From positions 312,074 to 376,073 of the forward strand of contig NZ_SJPX01000006.1 of assembly GCF_007860175.1 (NCBI RefSeq): DNA of 64,000 nt, given 5' to 3'. Below the pieces are notes generated by a model, which made no database searches, was not told the DNA's origin, and saw nothing but the letters and a program-made list of their open reading frames with translations. This DNA comes from Rubripirellula reticaptiva (lineage in GTDB: Bacteria > Planctomycetota > Planctomycetia > Pirellulales > Pirellulaceae). Of this stretch, positions 55,529 to 64,000 are shown one piece after another (positions within the stretch are counted from its first letter, which is position 1; every line of letters starts with the position of its first letter). A program made the translations under genes and the position numbers.

Positions 55529-56803
55529 CTACTGATCCGCAAAGTCAGGCTTCGTCGATCGCAGGATCGCCAGAATATTTGATCGCGTTGCTTCGTCCAA
55601 GTGGCTATAGCGACCAGACGCATCGTTGCCCGTCAAAGAAAGTCGCAACTGGCGATAGATCTCGGTTCGCAAAACCGGTTGCAGCGAATTGAATGCGTCG
55701 GAGTAGATCAGGTAGCTGCAGGGATATTTAAAGATCCGCGTTTTCAGGTCAAAGTCTCGCAACGAGCGACCGAAATCGTCTTTAGGACCACGCGAGACAA
55801 AGTCAGCTTCGAATACCACCGACCCTTGAACTTTGTCGGTTAGTAGCACTTCGTCACGCAGCAGCAAGTGGTCCACAACCTCGCGTGCAACCAGATGCAT
55901 CTGAGCCTGCCATTCGTCGCTGTCGAACTTCAAATCCGATTGCTCGCGATCATGGATCAACTTGCGCACCGCAAAGTCAGCCTTCGTCATGACGTTGTGC
56001 ATTTGCGTCTGATGTTCCAACACCATCAACGCAACAATGTCGCTGTACGGTGACAAATATCCCGACGTGTCAAAATCGTTTCGCAAGTTCATGCGATTGG
56101 CGTTGTTCTTGGTGTCTAGCGTCGTGCCACGCAAGAACGCGTTGCCCATGTGCGCCATATCGCCGTGCAAGCCGGTCACATACCAACCGCCCCATCGCTG
56201 GCTGAACGGGCTGTGATGTCCCGACACAAACGATTCCGACTGTGAACGCACACTACCGTCGTAATTCGGGTAAACGCTGCGCACGGTGTGTCCGGGAACG
56301 CCCGCCGTCATCGACGTCGAGTGGCAACCCAGGCAATCGTAGTTTGATCGTTTGACCTTTGCCTGGGACGGCCGCATATCCACCGTGTAGAAGGCGGCGC
56401 CAAGTTTGGGGTCCGTCGTTGACATTTCGATCAGCGAGCTGCCGCGGATCCAGGCGACGTAAGTGTCGTCGTTGAAGAATACTGCGCGTGGATTGCGCCC
56501 GGAGATGTGCTGAACCTGCATGCTGGTTTTCGAAAACACCAGCGTTTGCGATGACTCGGAGATTTCGAGTGCTTCGAGCAACGATTTCAGATAGCCGTGA
56601 TCGGGCGAGTAAGTGAGTTTTACTTTGCCTGAGGCAATGTCGTCGATCAATCGCGTCACGCGATTGTTATCGAGCGTGTCGGAATAACTAATCGGCGGCT
56701 TGTCGATCTCAACGCTCATGTTCAACTGCGCGCTGGCTGAACGGCTAACGCCGATCGAAGCGAGTGCGATCGAAACTAACGCTGTTTTGGCACTCAACTT
56801 CAT
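55529..56803 (-). CDS. Monohaem c-type protein of unknown function, paralogue 1
   Basis: 424 residues with a signal peptide and one haem site at Cys157 (CLGCHSTSMTAGVPG). It shares many blocks with the gene just upstream, including SSQTLVFSKTS, FNDD-x-YV, RWGGWYVTG-x-HG-x-M-x-HMGN, SDIVALMVLEHQTQMHN and SLRD-DLKTR-FKYPCS. Several His and Met residues in these blocks could be haem or substrate ligands. I know no described function. Position next to nrfHA suggests a role in periplasmic electron transfer or nitrogen-oxide or peroxide chemistry. ATG 56803 is chosen by the signal peptide; the open frame extends further. Confidence 0.78.
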   Translation of the reverse strand: MKLSAKTALVSIALASIGVSRSASAQLNMSVEIDKPPISYSDTLDNNRVTRLIDDIASGKVKLTYSPDHGYLKSLLEALEISESSQTLVFSKTSMQVQHISGRNPRAVFFNDDTYVAWIRGSSLIEMSTTDPKLGAAFYTVDMRPSQAKVKRSNYDCLGCHSTSMTAGVPGHTVRSVYPNYDGSVRSQSESFVSGHHSPFSQRWGGWYVTGLHGDMAHMGNAFLRGTTLDTKNNANRMNLRNDFDTSGYLSPYSDIVALMVLEHQTQMHNVMTKADFAVRKLIHDREQSDLKFDSDEWQAQMHLVAREVVDHLLLRDEVLLTDKVQGSVVFEADFVSRGPKDDFGRSLRDFDLKTRIFKYPCSYLIYSDAFNSLQPVLRTEIYRQLRLSLTGNDASGRYSHLDEATRSNILAILRSTKPDFADQ

Positions 56804-56861
56804 CGGTACGGTTCTTTTTCGAAGGCCTCGGGACGCGATGGTTTTAAAACGCTCGTCACTC

Positions 56862-58175
56862 TCAGCGACTGGCCAACGCGGCTTTACGAAAATCAGACTT
56901 TGTGTCCCGGAGAATTCCCAAGATTTCACGGCGTAGTTCCGGCGTCAAATGAGCGTACTGCGGTGACTGGTCACGTCCTTCAAGGATGTCGGTCAGCTTC
57001 GACAGGACAAGCGAGCGAACCTCGTCGGGCAGTGCGTCAAACGAAGCCGAATGGATCAAGAAGCTGCACGGATACTTGAACAAGCGAGTTTTTAGATCCA
57101 GGTCTCGTAGCGAACGGCCCTTGGAATCCTTCTTGCCTTTCGCCTGAAAATCAGCGGCAAAGGAAGTTGATCCGGACACCGCGTCCGTCAACTGAAACTC
57201 GTCGCACATCAACAAGTACTGCAAGACTCGATTGGCCGACGACTCAATTCGCCGCGTTGCACTCTCGCTGACGTGACCAACTGGACGATTGAGCAATTCG
57301 TTCATTTGGTTGGATTGATGAATCGCTTGGCGGGTTTCATAGTTCGCGGCAATCATCGCATTGTGCATCTGGGTTTGATGTTCAAGCACCATCAACGCCA
57401 CGATGTCACTGTGCGGCGTTAGGTACGAATCGGTTTGAAACCGGTCGCTCAAATCTGATTCGTTGGCGCCCGATTCACGATCAAACGTGGTTTCGTCGCC
57501 GGTGCAAAGCGTATTGCCCATGTGACGCATGCTGCCGTGGTTGCCGGTCACGTACCATCCACCCCAACGGTCTTTGAAATCGCTGGTGTGATCGGTCGTG
57601 AACGTCCCGCTGCCTAGTTTGGGCCGGCCGGCGGCGTCGGAGAAAACGCTGCGGACAAGAAAGCCAGGCACGTTCTGAGTTCGTGTCGATGCGTGGCAAG
57701 AAAGACAACCACCTTTGTCGCGCACGAACTTGGGTTCGCCCTCCTGTGACTGAGACAGCGTGTAGAACGTCGCGCCTTGATGCGGGTCCGTCGACGCAAA
57801 CTCAAGCACATCTCCACGCTGGCAGTAACCAACATAGACATCGTCGTTGAAGTACAACGATCGAGGGCGGCGCGGCGAGATGCGATGAAGTTGCAGGCTG
57901 GTTTTCGAAAACACTAGCGTCTGCGAACTCAGCGGAACGTCGAGCTCCTTTAGCACCGATTTCAAGTAGCCGTAGGTTTCGTCGTAGTCGAGCTTGACTT
58001 TGCCCGATTCAAGTTTTTTAGCCAGGATCGCACACGGATCGTGAACTTCGGCGTTGAGGTAGTCGATCGGCGGGCGTTCGTAGTCGCCTTGCCCAAAAGC
58101 TCGGTCCACTAGACCAAGAATGACAACAAATGTCGCTGCGAAGTGGAAAATCGCTTGACGGTTGGTTCTGGTCAT
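56862..58175 (-). CDS. Monohaem c-type protein of unknown function, paralogue 2
   Basis: 437 residues with a signal peptide (AIFHFAATFVVILGLVDRAFG) and a CLSCHAS haem site, again at Cys157. It is clearly a tandem copy of the downstream gene, with the same conserved blocks and length, and lies 58 nt before it on the same strand, so the two are probably co-transcribed. It differs in having extra Cys residues (for example GYCQRG, LCTGD). The function is unknown. It starts at the ATG at 58175; an upstream extension in frame lacks a signal. Confidence 0.78.
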   Translation of the reverse strand: MTRTNRQAIFHFAATFVVILGLVDRAFGQGDYERPPIDYLNAEVHDPCAILAKKLESGKVKLDYDETYGYLKSVLKELDVPLSSQTLVFSKTSLQLHRISPRRPRSLYFNDDVYVGYCQRGDVLEFASTDPHQGATFYTLSQSQEGEPKFVRDKGGCLSCHASTRTQNVPGFLVRSVFSDAAGRPKLGSGTFTTDHTSDFKDRWGGWYVTGNHGSMRHMGNTLCTGDETTFDRESGANESDLSDRFQTDSYLTPHSDIVALMVLEHQTQMHNAMIAANYETRQAIHQSNQMNELLNRPVGHVSESATRRIESSANRVLQYLLMCDEFQLTDAVSGSTSFAADFQAKGKKDSKGRSLRDLDLKTRLFKYPCSFLIHSASFDALPDEVRSLVLSKLTDILEGRDQSPQYAHLTPELRREILGILRDTKSDFRKAALASR

Positions 58176-58372
58176 CGCGTTCGGCTCGGCCCAATATTTC
58201 AAAACGAAAGCCTGCAGGAAACAGCAGTTCTGCACGCCAGTGTATAGAATAGGCGTCGACGTGTCAACAAAATTGCTCCGGCATCATCGCCAAGGCGTCA
58301 GAAGTTGACCGAATCGTGCCGTCCTGTAACCGCCGTCGGCTGGATCCGCACGCTCACGAATCTCGGCATCGA

Positions 58373-58414
58373 AACACGATTCCCGGGGCGGTCGAGGCGC
58401 CGGGGAATCGTGTT
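58373..58414 (-). terminator. Terminator of pgk
   Basis: AACACGATTCCC and GGGAATCGTGTT form a 12-bp stem whose GC-rich apex can pair further, 29 nt after the pgk stop on the minus strand. The flank on the plus side has TTTTATT. Confidence 0.55.
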
Positions 58415-58442
58415 GGTATCGTTTTATTCGATGCTGGGGTTA

Positions 58443-59636
58443 CTACGCTTCGTCGAGCAGATCGACTGCTGCGAAACGTTGGCCTTCTAGCATCGCAAGG
58501 CTCGCTCCGCCGCCGGTGCTGACGTGGCTGACTTGGTCGACGAAACCGAGTTGATCGACGGCTGCGGCGCTGTCACCACCGCCGATGATGCTGATCGAGT
58601 CGCCGTCGGCGATGGCTTGAGCAACGGCCTTGGTCCCTGCGTCCATGGGTGGCTTTTCGAACACACCCATTGGGCCGTTCCAAACGATTGTCTTAGCCTT
58701 CTTGATGATCTCGGCGTAGAGCTTGGCGGTTTCCGGACCGATGTCCAAACCTTCCATGCCGTCTGGAATCTCGCCAGCCGCGACGACCTTCTTGTTGCAT
58801 CCGGCGATATTGCCGAAGTCATCGCCACAGTGCGTGTCGACGGGAAGATGAAGTTTGTCGCCACCCTTGGCGATCAATTCTTTGGCCAGCTCAACTTTGT
58901 CCTTTTCGACCAAGCTGTCGCCGACTTTGCCGCCTTGTGCCAGCGAGAACGTGTAGGCCATTGCGCCACCGATCAGAACGGCGTCACAGATTCCCAGCAA
59001 GTTGTTAATCACGTTGATCTTATCGCTGACTTTCGCACCGCCCAAGATCGCCACGAACGGACGACCTGGGTTGCTGATGGCGTCGGTCAGATACTGGATC
59101 TCGCGAGCAACCAAGTGACCGACGACACGCGGCTTGCCAGCCATCGCTTCGGGAACGGCGACCATTGATGCGTCGCTGCGGTGGCAAGTGCCAAACGCGT
59201 CGTTGCAGTAGATGTCGGCCATCGCGGCAAGCTTGCCAGCGAACTCGGCACAGCCCTTCTTTTCACCGCTGTTGAAACGTAAGTTTTCCAGCACCACGAC
59301 TCCGCCATCGGTCAGAGCGCCAACCTTAGCGGCGGCATCGTCGCCAACCGTATCGGATGCCATCGCGACAGGCTTGCCCAACATTTCGCCGAGCGCCTTG
59401 GCGGCTGGTGCCAAGCTGTACTTGGCCTCGAAGCCCTTGCCTTCGGGACGTCCCAGGTGGCTCATCAAAATCAGTTGGCCGCCACGGTCAACAACACTTT
59501 TGATGCTCGGCAACGCCATTCGAACGCGGCGATCGTCAGAAATGTTCTGGTTTTCATCAAGCGGGACATTGAAGTCGACTCGCATCAGGACTTTCTTGCC
59601 AGCAACGTCGACTTGATCGATTGTTTTCTTTGCCAT
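58443..59636 (-). CDS. pgk: Phosphoglycerate kinase
   Basis: Transfers phosphate from 1,3-bisphosphoglycerate to ADP in glycolysis. The 397 residues match the family. The motifs are [81 protein letters not shown] and [11 protein letters not shown] (nucleotide loop). It stands alone here, with a terminator at 58373. Its divergent neighbour begins 328 nt away; that gap holds presumed promoters but no recognised element. Confidence 0.97.
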   Translation of the reverse strand: MAKKTIDQVDVAGKKVLMRVDFNVPLDENQNISDDRRVRMALPSIKSVVDRGGQLILMSHLGRPEGKGFEAKYSLAPAAKALGEMLGKPVAMASDTVGDDAAAKVGALTDGGVVVLENLRFNSGEKKGCAEFAGKLAAMADIYCNDAFGTCHRSDASMVAVPEAMAGKPRVVGHLVAREIQYLTDAISNPGRPFVAILGGAKVSDKINVINNLLGICDAVLIGGAMAYTFSLAQGGKVGDSLVEKDKVELAKELIAKGGDKLHLPVDTHCGDDFGNIAGCNKKVVAAGEIPDGMEGLDIGPETAKLYAEIIKKAKTIVWNGPMGVFEKPPMDAGTKAVAQAIADGDSISIIGGGDSAAAVDQLGFVDQVSHVSTGGGASLAMLEGQRFAAVDLLDEA

Positions 59637-59964
59637 CTTGTCTTCAGGGTGTGAGAGATAGTTGAGGGATATTCGCTGAACGATTGAATGTCGGCTTAGC
59701 CCGCGATTATCGGGAAAGCGGGTGAGGTGTCGAGTACGCCAGTTGGGCGAGAATGACCGATCGCGACGTTTTCCTCAACTCGGTCCCGCCCTGCAGCCGA
59801 ATAACCCTCACAGGCCTTTCGTCCGGCATTCCGTCGGCGAACGGTGCGCAACCATCTGTCTCGGATGCCTGAGTTTCCCAAAGAGACGTAGGAATCACGA
59901 GAAAACGACCGATTGGTGGATCGGTCCGTGTTGGTTGCCAGCGAGACTCGGGGGGGAGACATCG

Positions 59965-60828
59965 GTGGCCGAAAGATCGAAAATCACGATCGGACGCGGA
60001 CGGACATGCTGCGCGATGGCGTTGTTGGTCGTTGTCGCGGCGATGCCATCGGTAACTCGGGGCGACGGAGGCCTGTTGGGTCAGTCCCATTCGGAAAAAG
60101 AAGGTGACTCGAGCCGAGCGCAGAAAGAAGCAGCGATCAACTCGTTGCCAATGCAGCGACTCACACGCGAAGCCCAAGCTCGCATTCTGTCGATTGCGGG
60201 CAAGCCAACAATCTATCGCCGGCTGCCGACTCAGATGATTGATTGCGATCGCGACATGTTTTTGTTCCTCAGCCGCAACCCCGAAGTCCTAGTGGCGATG
60301 TGGGACCTGATGGGAATCACCAACGTCCAGATCAGTCGGACGGGTCCGTATCAAATGGAAGCCGTCGACGGCAGCGGCACGACCTGCCAAGTCGATCTGG
60401 TCTACGGCGATCCAAACATGCACGTGTTCGTGGCTTCGGGCAGCTACGATGGACCGCTGGTGGCCAAACCGATCAACGGTAACGGCGTTTTCATCTTGAC
60501 CAGTCGCTATGCCGAATCGTCAGGCGGCCGCACCACGGTGACGGGATCGATCGACTGTTTTTTGCAATTGGAAAGCCTAGGCGCGGACCTGATCGCCAGG
60601 ACACTCAGCGGCTTGATCGGACGATCGGCCGACAACAACTTTACCGAAACAGCGAAGTTCATCGCTCAGGTTTCGCAGGCATCTGAAAAGAACCCGCAAG
60701 CCATGCTGGACGTGGCTTCACGATTGCCACAAGTAACCGAGCCTGTGCGTGGCGAGTTTGTGACGCGGATCATGAGCGTCGCTCGCACCGGCGTCGAGCG
60801 AGACGAACGAGTCGCGCAAAAGCCCTAG
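59965..60828 (+). CDS. Exported hypothetical protein
   Basis: 287 residues with an N-terminal signal (CAMALLVVVAAMPSVTRG). The body (LTREAQARILSIAGKPTIYRRLPTQMIDCD, then a compact beta-rich domain) matches no family I can name; similar proteins seem restricted to planctomycetes (impression only). GTG at 59965 is chosen because GGGGGGAG lies 5-10 nt before it; the open frame extends to 59722 without coding character. Its TAG overlaps the stop of the convergent RluA gene in a shared CTAG. Confidence 0.68.
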   Translation: MAERSKITIGRGRTCCAMALLVVVAAMPSVTRGDGGLLGQSHSEKEGDSSRAQKEAAINSLPMQRLTREAQARILSIAGKPTIYRRLPTQMIDCDRDMFLFLSRNPEVLVAMWDLMGITNVQISRTGPYQMEAVDGSGTTCQVDLVYGDPNMHVFVASGSYDGPLVAKPINGNGVFILTSRYAESSGGRTTVTGSIDCFLQLESLGADLIARTLSGLIGRSADNNFTETAKFIAQVSQASEKNPQAMLDVASRLPQVTEPVRGEFVTRIMSVARTGVERDERVAQKP

Positions 60829-61766
60829 CGTTCCTTCTGTCGTGCGACGCCGCCCTTCAGGAACTTCTGCATCGCTGCCGGCATTTTGGATTCGACCATC
60901 AACGGCTTTCCCGTGGTTGGGTGATCGAAACCGAGCGTCGCGGCGTGCAGTGCGATGCGTTTGCGAACCCATCTGGCGTGCATCGACTTCTCGATCTCGT
61001 AGCGAGGGTCACCAAGCACCGGGTGACCAGCGTCAGCGAACTGGACACGAATTTGGTTTCGTTTGCCAGTTTCCAAACGCACTTCGACCTGAGTCGTGTC
61101 GTCCATCCGTTTGACGACTTTGTAGTGAGTCACCGCACGTTCAGACCTCGTCGACGGGGCGGTAATGAAGACGTCCAGGTTATTTCCGGTTGCCAAATAC
61201 GCGTCGAACGTGCCTTCGTCATCGGCAAGTACACCAGCGACGATCGCGGAATAAACCCGCGTTGGTTTCCGCTGCTTGAATTGATCGATCAGCGATTGGG
61301 CGGCAGTTTCGACCTTGCCCATCACCAGCAAACCGCTGACCTCGCGGTCCAGACGGTGAATCACGTGGGCCGGACGAGGTCGTTTTGAGTGCGACAGGTA
61401 AAGCGACACTCGGTCGACCAGTGTGTTCTTTTCAAAATGGTCCGTCGGGACCGTCAATGTTCCAGCGGCTTTGTCGACCACGATGATGTCGTCGTCTTCA
61501 TAAGCGACCGTGAACGTGCGATCGTCCCAGCGGATTCTCTTTTTTTCGCGATATCGCTGGTTGGCATCGAATTTCAGCACGACCTCGTCGCCTTCGAACA
61601 CTTCTTCGGCCACGTCATCGCACAGGTCTCCATTGATACTGACACAACCGTGGTCAATCATTCCCCTAGCCTGGCTGTGTGAAGTCTCGGAAACGGCCCG
61701 AACGAGCGCGTCGATTCGCCCTGTTTGTTCGGGTAGGACAGAAATCGAGACAGTGGTCAGCGGCAT
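60825..61766 (-). CDS. RluA-family pseudouridine synthase
   Basis: 313 residues. An S4 RNA-binding domain (about 15-75; SETSHSQARGMIDHGCVSINGD) is followed by the synthase domain with HRLDREVSGLLVM, which contains the catalytic Asp, then RVYSAIVAG, RLETGKRNQIRVQFADAGHPVLGDPRY and RIALHAATLGFDHP. It converts uridine to pseudouridine in rRNA or tRNA; the exact target (RluC/RluD type) is not certain. Confidence 0.93.
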   Translation of the reverse strand: MPLTTVSISVLPEQTGRIDALVRAVSETSHSQARGMIDHGCVSINGDLCDDVAEEVFEGDEVVLKFDANQRYREKKRIRWDDRTFTVAYEDDDIIVVDKAAGTLTVPTDHFEKNTLVDRVSLYLSHSKRPRPAHVIHRLDREVSGLLVMGKVETAAQSLIDQFKQRKPTRVYSAIVAGVLADDEGTFDAYLATGNNLDVFITAPSTRSERAVTHYKVVKRMDDTTQVEVRLETGKRNQIRVQFADAGHPVLGDPRYEIEKSMHARWVRKRIALHAATLGFDHPTTGKPLMVESKMPAAMQKFLKGGVARQKER

Positions 61767-62342
61767 TCGAGTGGGCTCGGCGAAAAAAACGACTTCAGAG
61801 GCAGCGAATTCGCCATTCTAGCGACTGTCCTGCCGCGGTCAGCAAGGTTCTTCGAGAATCCGAATCACCCAGTAGCGGAATTGAACCCTTAAGACGTGGT
61901 CAGTGGACATTGCGAGCAAAAGCGGCGTTGGGTGGGCTGTGATTGACCATCCCAAGGCCCTTGCCACACGCTATGATGGCGTTGAATCGTCGATCAAATC
62001 GGCTGGTTAGTTTCCTAGTCGTCCGCAAGGGAGATTGGCGACGTGAAGCGTCGCTGCGACAGCAATTGCCAATGGTTGCCCATTCGGCACTGCTTCGCTC
62101 ACTTGCGTGTGAGGTTTTTCCGTTAACGTTTCGCCAATCGTTTCTGTGATGTTGCTTTGCCAAGTTCTGTTGACTTGTCTCGCTGTAAATCCAGCACGTC
62201 GATTGCGCGGTGGTAGGGTTCAAATGTCAGTTCTTTTCGGTGCATCGGATGCGTCGTCACCGGGGCTGACTCAAGAAAATCCCACCTGCGAATTCCGTCC
62301 CACGTCAACTCAGTTGATTCACCCTTTTAAGTGGTTCATCTG
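61767..62342. other. Intergenic region between divergent rluA-like and glgX genes
   Basis: 576 nt with no recognised gene. Short frames on both strands are Arg/Ser-rich and lack family features. It should contain the promoters of both genes. No operator, sigma-54 element or strong hairpin was recognised. Confidence 0.5.
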
Positions 62343-64000
62343 ATGGCAAAAAAACGTCGGACGGTTCGAAAATCCGGAGAAGCCCGCAACATGCTAATGC
62401 GCCAACCGTGCCCTTCCTTACAGTTTGCATACTCGCCACCTTTTGGTGCGACGATCCAGGACACCGGCGTTCAGTTTTCGGTGTTCAGTCGCTCGGCCAC
62501 GGCCATGCGATTGTTGCTCTACAACAACGTCAATGATCGCGAGCCAGCCGAAGTCATCGATTTTGATCGCAACACCGATCGCTGGGGTGATGTCTGGAGC
62601 CTGCATGTGCCCAACCTTGCCGAAGGCCAACTGTACCATTTTCAAGCCAGCGGCCCTTGGGCACCCGAAATTGGACATCGCTTCGATTCAACCGCTCGCC
62701 TGATCGACCCTTACGCTCAAGCACTTGCTGGTGAATACCAAAAGTGCGCCGACGGTGTCGTTCGCCCGCCGAAGTGTGTCGTCGTCGACGGCGCATTCGA
62801 CTGGGAAGGGGATCGGCATCTTCGCCGCGATGTCAGCGAGTCGGTAATTTATGAAATGCACGTCAAGGGATTCACCAAGAGCAAGACGGCCAAGGTGAAG
62901 TGCCCTGGAACGTATCTCGGTGTGATCGAAAAAATCCCGTACTTGAAAGACCTCGGCGTAACGGCTGTCGAACTGATGCCGGTCAACGAGTTCCCGATCA
63001 AGGACAGTCACGGCAACAAAATGGATCGCGCCAATTACTGGGGCTACGATCCGATGGCGTTCTTCTCGCCACACCGAGGGTACGCACACGACAAGACGCC
63101 TGGTGCGCAAGTTCGCGAGTTCAAAGAGATGGTCAAAGCCCTGCACAAGGCGGGGATCGAAGTCATCTTGGATGTGGTTTTCAACCACACCTGCGAAGGC
63201 AACGAGAAAGGCCCAACGCTATCGTTCAAGGGACTTGAAAACCAAGTCTATTACATCCTTTCCGAAGGCCAACACTACTGCAACTACAGCGGTTGCGGCA
63301 ACACGCTTAACGGCAACCATCCGGTCGTTCGTGAGATGATTTTCCATTGCCTACGCCACTGGGTCCACAACTATCACATCGACGGTTTCCGTTTCGACTT
63401 GGCAAGCATTCTGTCTCGTGACACCAAGGGGAACCTGATCCCAAATCCGCCGATGGTTGACTTGATCGCCGAAGATCCGTTGTTGGCCGATACCAAGATC
63501 ATTGCCGAAGCATGGGACGCCGCAGGTGCCTACCAAGTCGGCTCGTTCGGTGGTGCACGATGGGCCGAATGGAACGGACGGTATCGTGACGACGCACGTG
63601 GTTTTTGGCGTGGCGACGGTGGCACTCTTGGTGCATTGGCGACACGTTTGGCCGGCAGCAGTGATTTGTACGAACATGACAATCGTCCGCCGCACTGCAG
63701 CATCAACCTGATCACGACTCACGACGGTTTCACCATGAATGACCTTGTCTCGTACAAGGAAAAGCACAACATGGCGAACGGCGAAGACAACCGTGACGGC
63801 GACAACCACAACATCAGCGACAACTACGGTGTCGAAGGTCCGACACGCAAGAAAGCGATCACGGTCACTCGCGACCGACAAATTCGCAACATGCTTGGCA
63901 CTCTGTTGCTAAGCCAAGGCGTGCCGATGCTGGTCAGTGGCGACGAAATTCGTCGCACACAAAAGGGCAATAACAACGCGTATTGCCAAGACAACGACAT
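62343..64000 (+). CDS. glgX: Glycogen debranching enzyme GlgX (5' part, cut by window end)
   Basis: The frame from ATG 62343 is open to the window end (552 codons). It starts with a basic segment and a CBM48 domain (QFAYSPPFGATIQDTGVQFSVFS), followed by the GH13 isoamylase-type barrel: YEMHVKGFTK, VVFNHTCEGN, GFRFDLAS (nucleophile Asp352), IAEAWDAAG (acid Glu389) and TTHDGFTMNDLVSYKEKHN. It cleaves alpha-1,6 branches of glycogen. About 150 residues are missing at the C-terminus. It adds storage-sugar mobilisation to the window. Confidence 0.95.
   Translation, partial: MAKKRRTVRKSGEARNMLMRQPCPSLQFAYSPPFGATIQDTGVQFSVFSRSATAMRLLLYNNVNDREPAEVIDFDRNTDRWGDVWSLHVPNLAEGQLYHFQASGPWAPEIGHRFDSTARLIDPYAQALAGEYQKCADGVVRPPKCVVVDGAFDWEGDRHLRRDVSESVIYEMHVKGFTKSKTAKVKCPGTYLGVIEKIPYLKDLGVTAVELMPVNEFPIKDSHGNKMDRANYWGYDPMAFFSPHRGYAHDKTPGAQVREFKEMVKALHKAGIEVILDVVFNHTCEGNEKGPTLSFKGLENQVYYILSEGQHYCNYSGCGNTLNGNHPVVREMIFHCLRHWVHNYHIDGFRFDLASILSRDTKGNLIPNPPMVDLIAEDPLLADTKIIAEAWDAAGAYQVGSFGGARWAEWNGRYRDDARGFWRGDGGTLGALATRLAGSSDLYEHDNRPPHCSINLITTHDGFTMNDLVSYKEKHNMANGEDNRDGDNHNISDNYGVEGPTRKKAITVTRDRQIRNMLGTLLLSQGVPMLVSGDEIRRTQKGNNNAYCQDND

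Noticed and set aside
59722-59964. N-terminal extension of the hypothetical protein ending at 60828.
   Set aside because: The extension is Arg/Pro-rich and lies upstream of a strong ribosome site and signal peptide that start at 59965.
61900-62223. Minus-strand frame of 107 codons before glgX.
   Set aside because: There is no recognisable motif or start signal and it lies in the promoter region between divergent genes.
1-64000. CRISPR arrays, tRNA or rRNA genes and prophage modules.
   Set aside because: No regularly spaced repeats, tRNA-like cloverleaf ends or phage structural genes were noticed while reading; a tRNAscan or Infernal run would be needed to exclude small RNA genes fully.

Overview
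The window reads as chromosomal DNA of a marine-type planctomycete (Pirellulaceae, Rhodopirellula-like). The diagnostic families are DUF1559 pseudopilins, DUF1501 and PSD1 (DUF1549/DUF1553 plus planctomycete cytochrome) proteins, a PVC-type haem-binding CxxCH protein, S1 sulfatases and an ISAs1 remnant close to planctomycete copies. No rRNA, tRNA or CRISPR array was recognised. The genus call is inference from gene content only.

Region 1 (1-15160) is an anaerobic or fermentative energy block. It holds the start of a dihydroorotate-dehydrogenase-like gene (minus), a divergent DsrE-like plus phosphofructokinase pair, a PAS histidine kinase and NtrC-type response regulator (minus), and divergently a long operon: tandem universal stress protein, [NiFe] hydrogenase diaphorase, small and large subunits, maturation protease, and hypA-B-F-C-D-E. 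Four positions have sigma-54 type -24/-12 elements: upstream of the DHOD-like gene, DsrE-pfk, the kinase-regulator pair and the hydrogenase operon. Three NtrC-like enhancer palindromes lie between the first two. The local NtrC-type protein is the natural candidate activator, so the block looks like one sigma-54 regulon.

Region 2 (15161-16391) is relic DNA with two broken reading frames and the 3' end of an ISAs1 transposase.

Region 3 (16392-35555) starts with a DUF547 protein and is otherwise a sulfated-fucan (fucoidan-like) utilisation locus. It has an XylR/AraC-type regulator, L-fucose isomerase, a class II aldolase, a DUF1559 gene with an apparent frameshift, a small lipoprotein, a GH29 alpha-L-fucosidase, a GH141-like beta-helix protein with a PDZ domain, two S1 sulfatases, and an SGNH/PVC-cytochrome fusion. 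Paired 21-bp direct repeats in front of the regulator and of the fucosidase are likely operators.

Region 4 (35648-46353) is a minus-strand run (membrane protein, PhoD-like phosphatase, PSD1 protein, DUF1501 protein), then a malic enzyme, a possible TauD-like dioxygenase and a small exported protein.

Region 5 (46378-52153) is a signalling cluster (PAS histidine kinase, Ser/Thr kinase fused to a receiver domain, single-domain response regulator) followed by three Tad-type genes (two TadE-like, one vWA).

Region 6 (52398-58175) is a dissimilatory nitrite-reduction module: a Crp/FNR-superfamily regulator, a perfect FNR-type box, nrfH, an nrfA with CxxCH at its first haem, and two tandem paralogous monohaem c-type proteins of unknown function.

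Region 7 (58443-64000) has phosphoglycerate kinase, a hypothetical exported protein, an RluA-family pseudouridine synthase and the 5' part of glycogen debranching enzyme glgX, cut by the window end. With pfk, malic enzyme, the hydrogenase and NrfHA, the window contains many parts of anaerobic carbon and electron flow.
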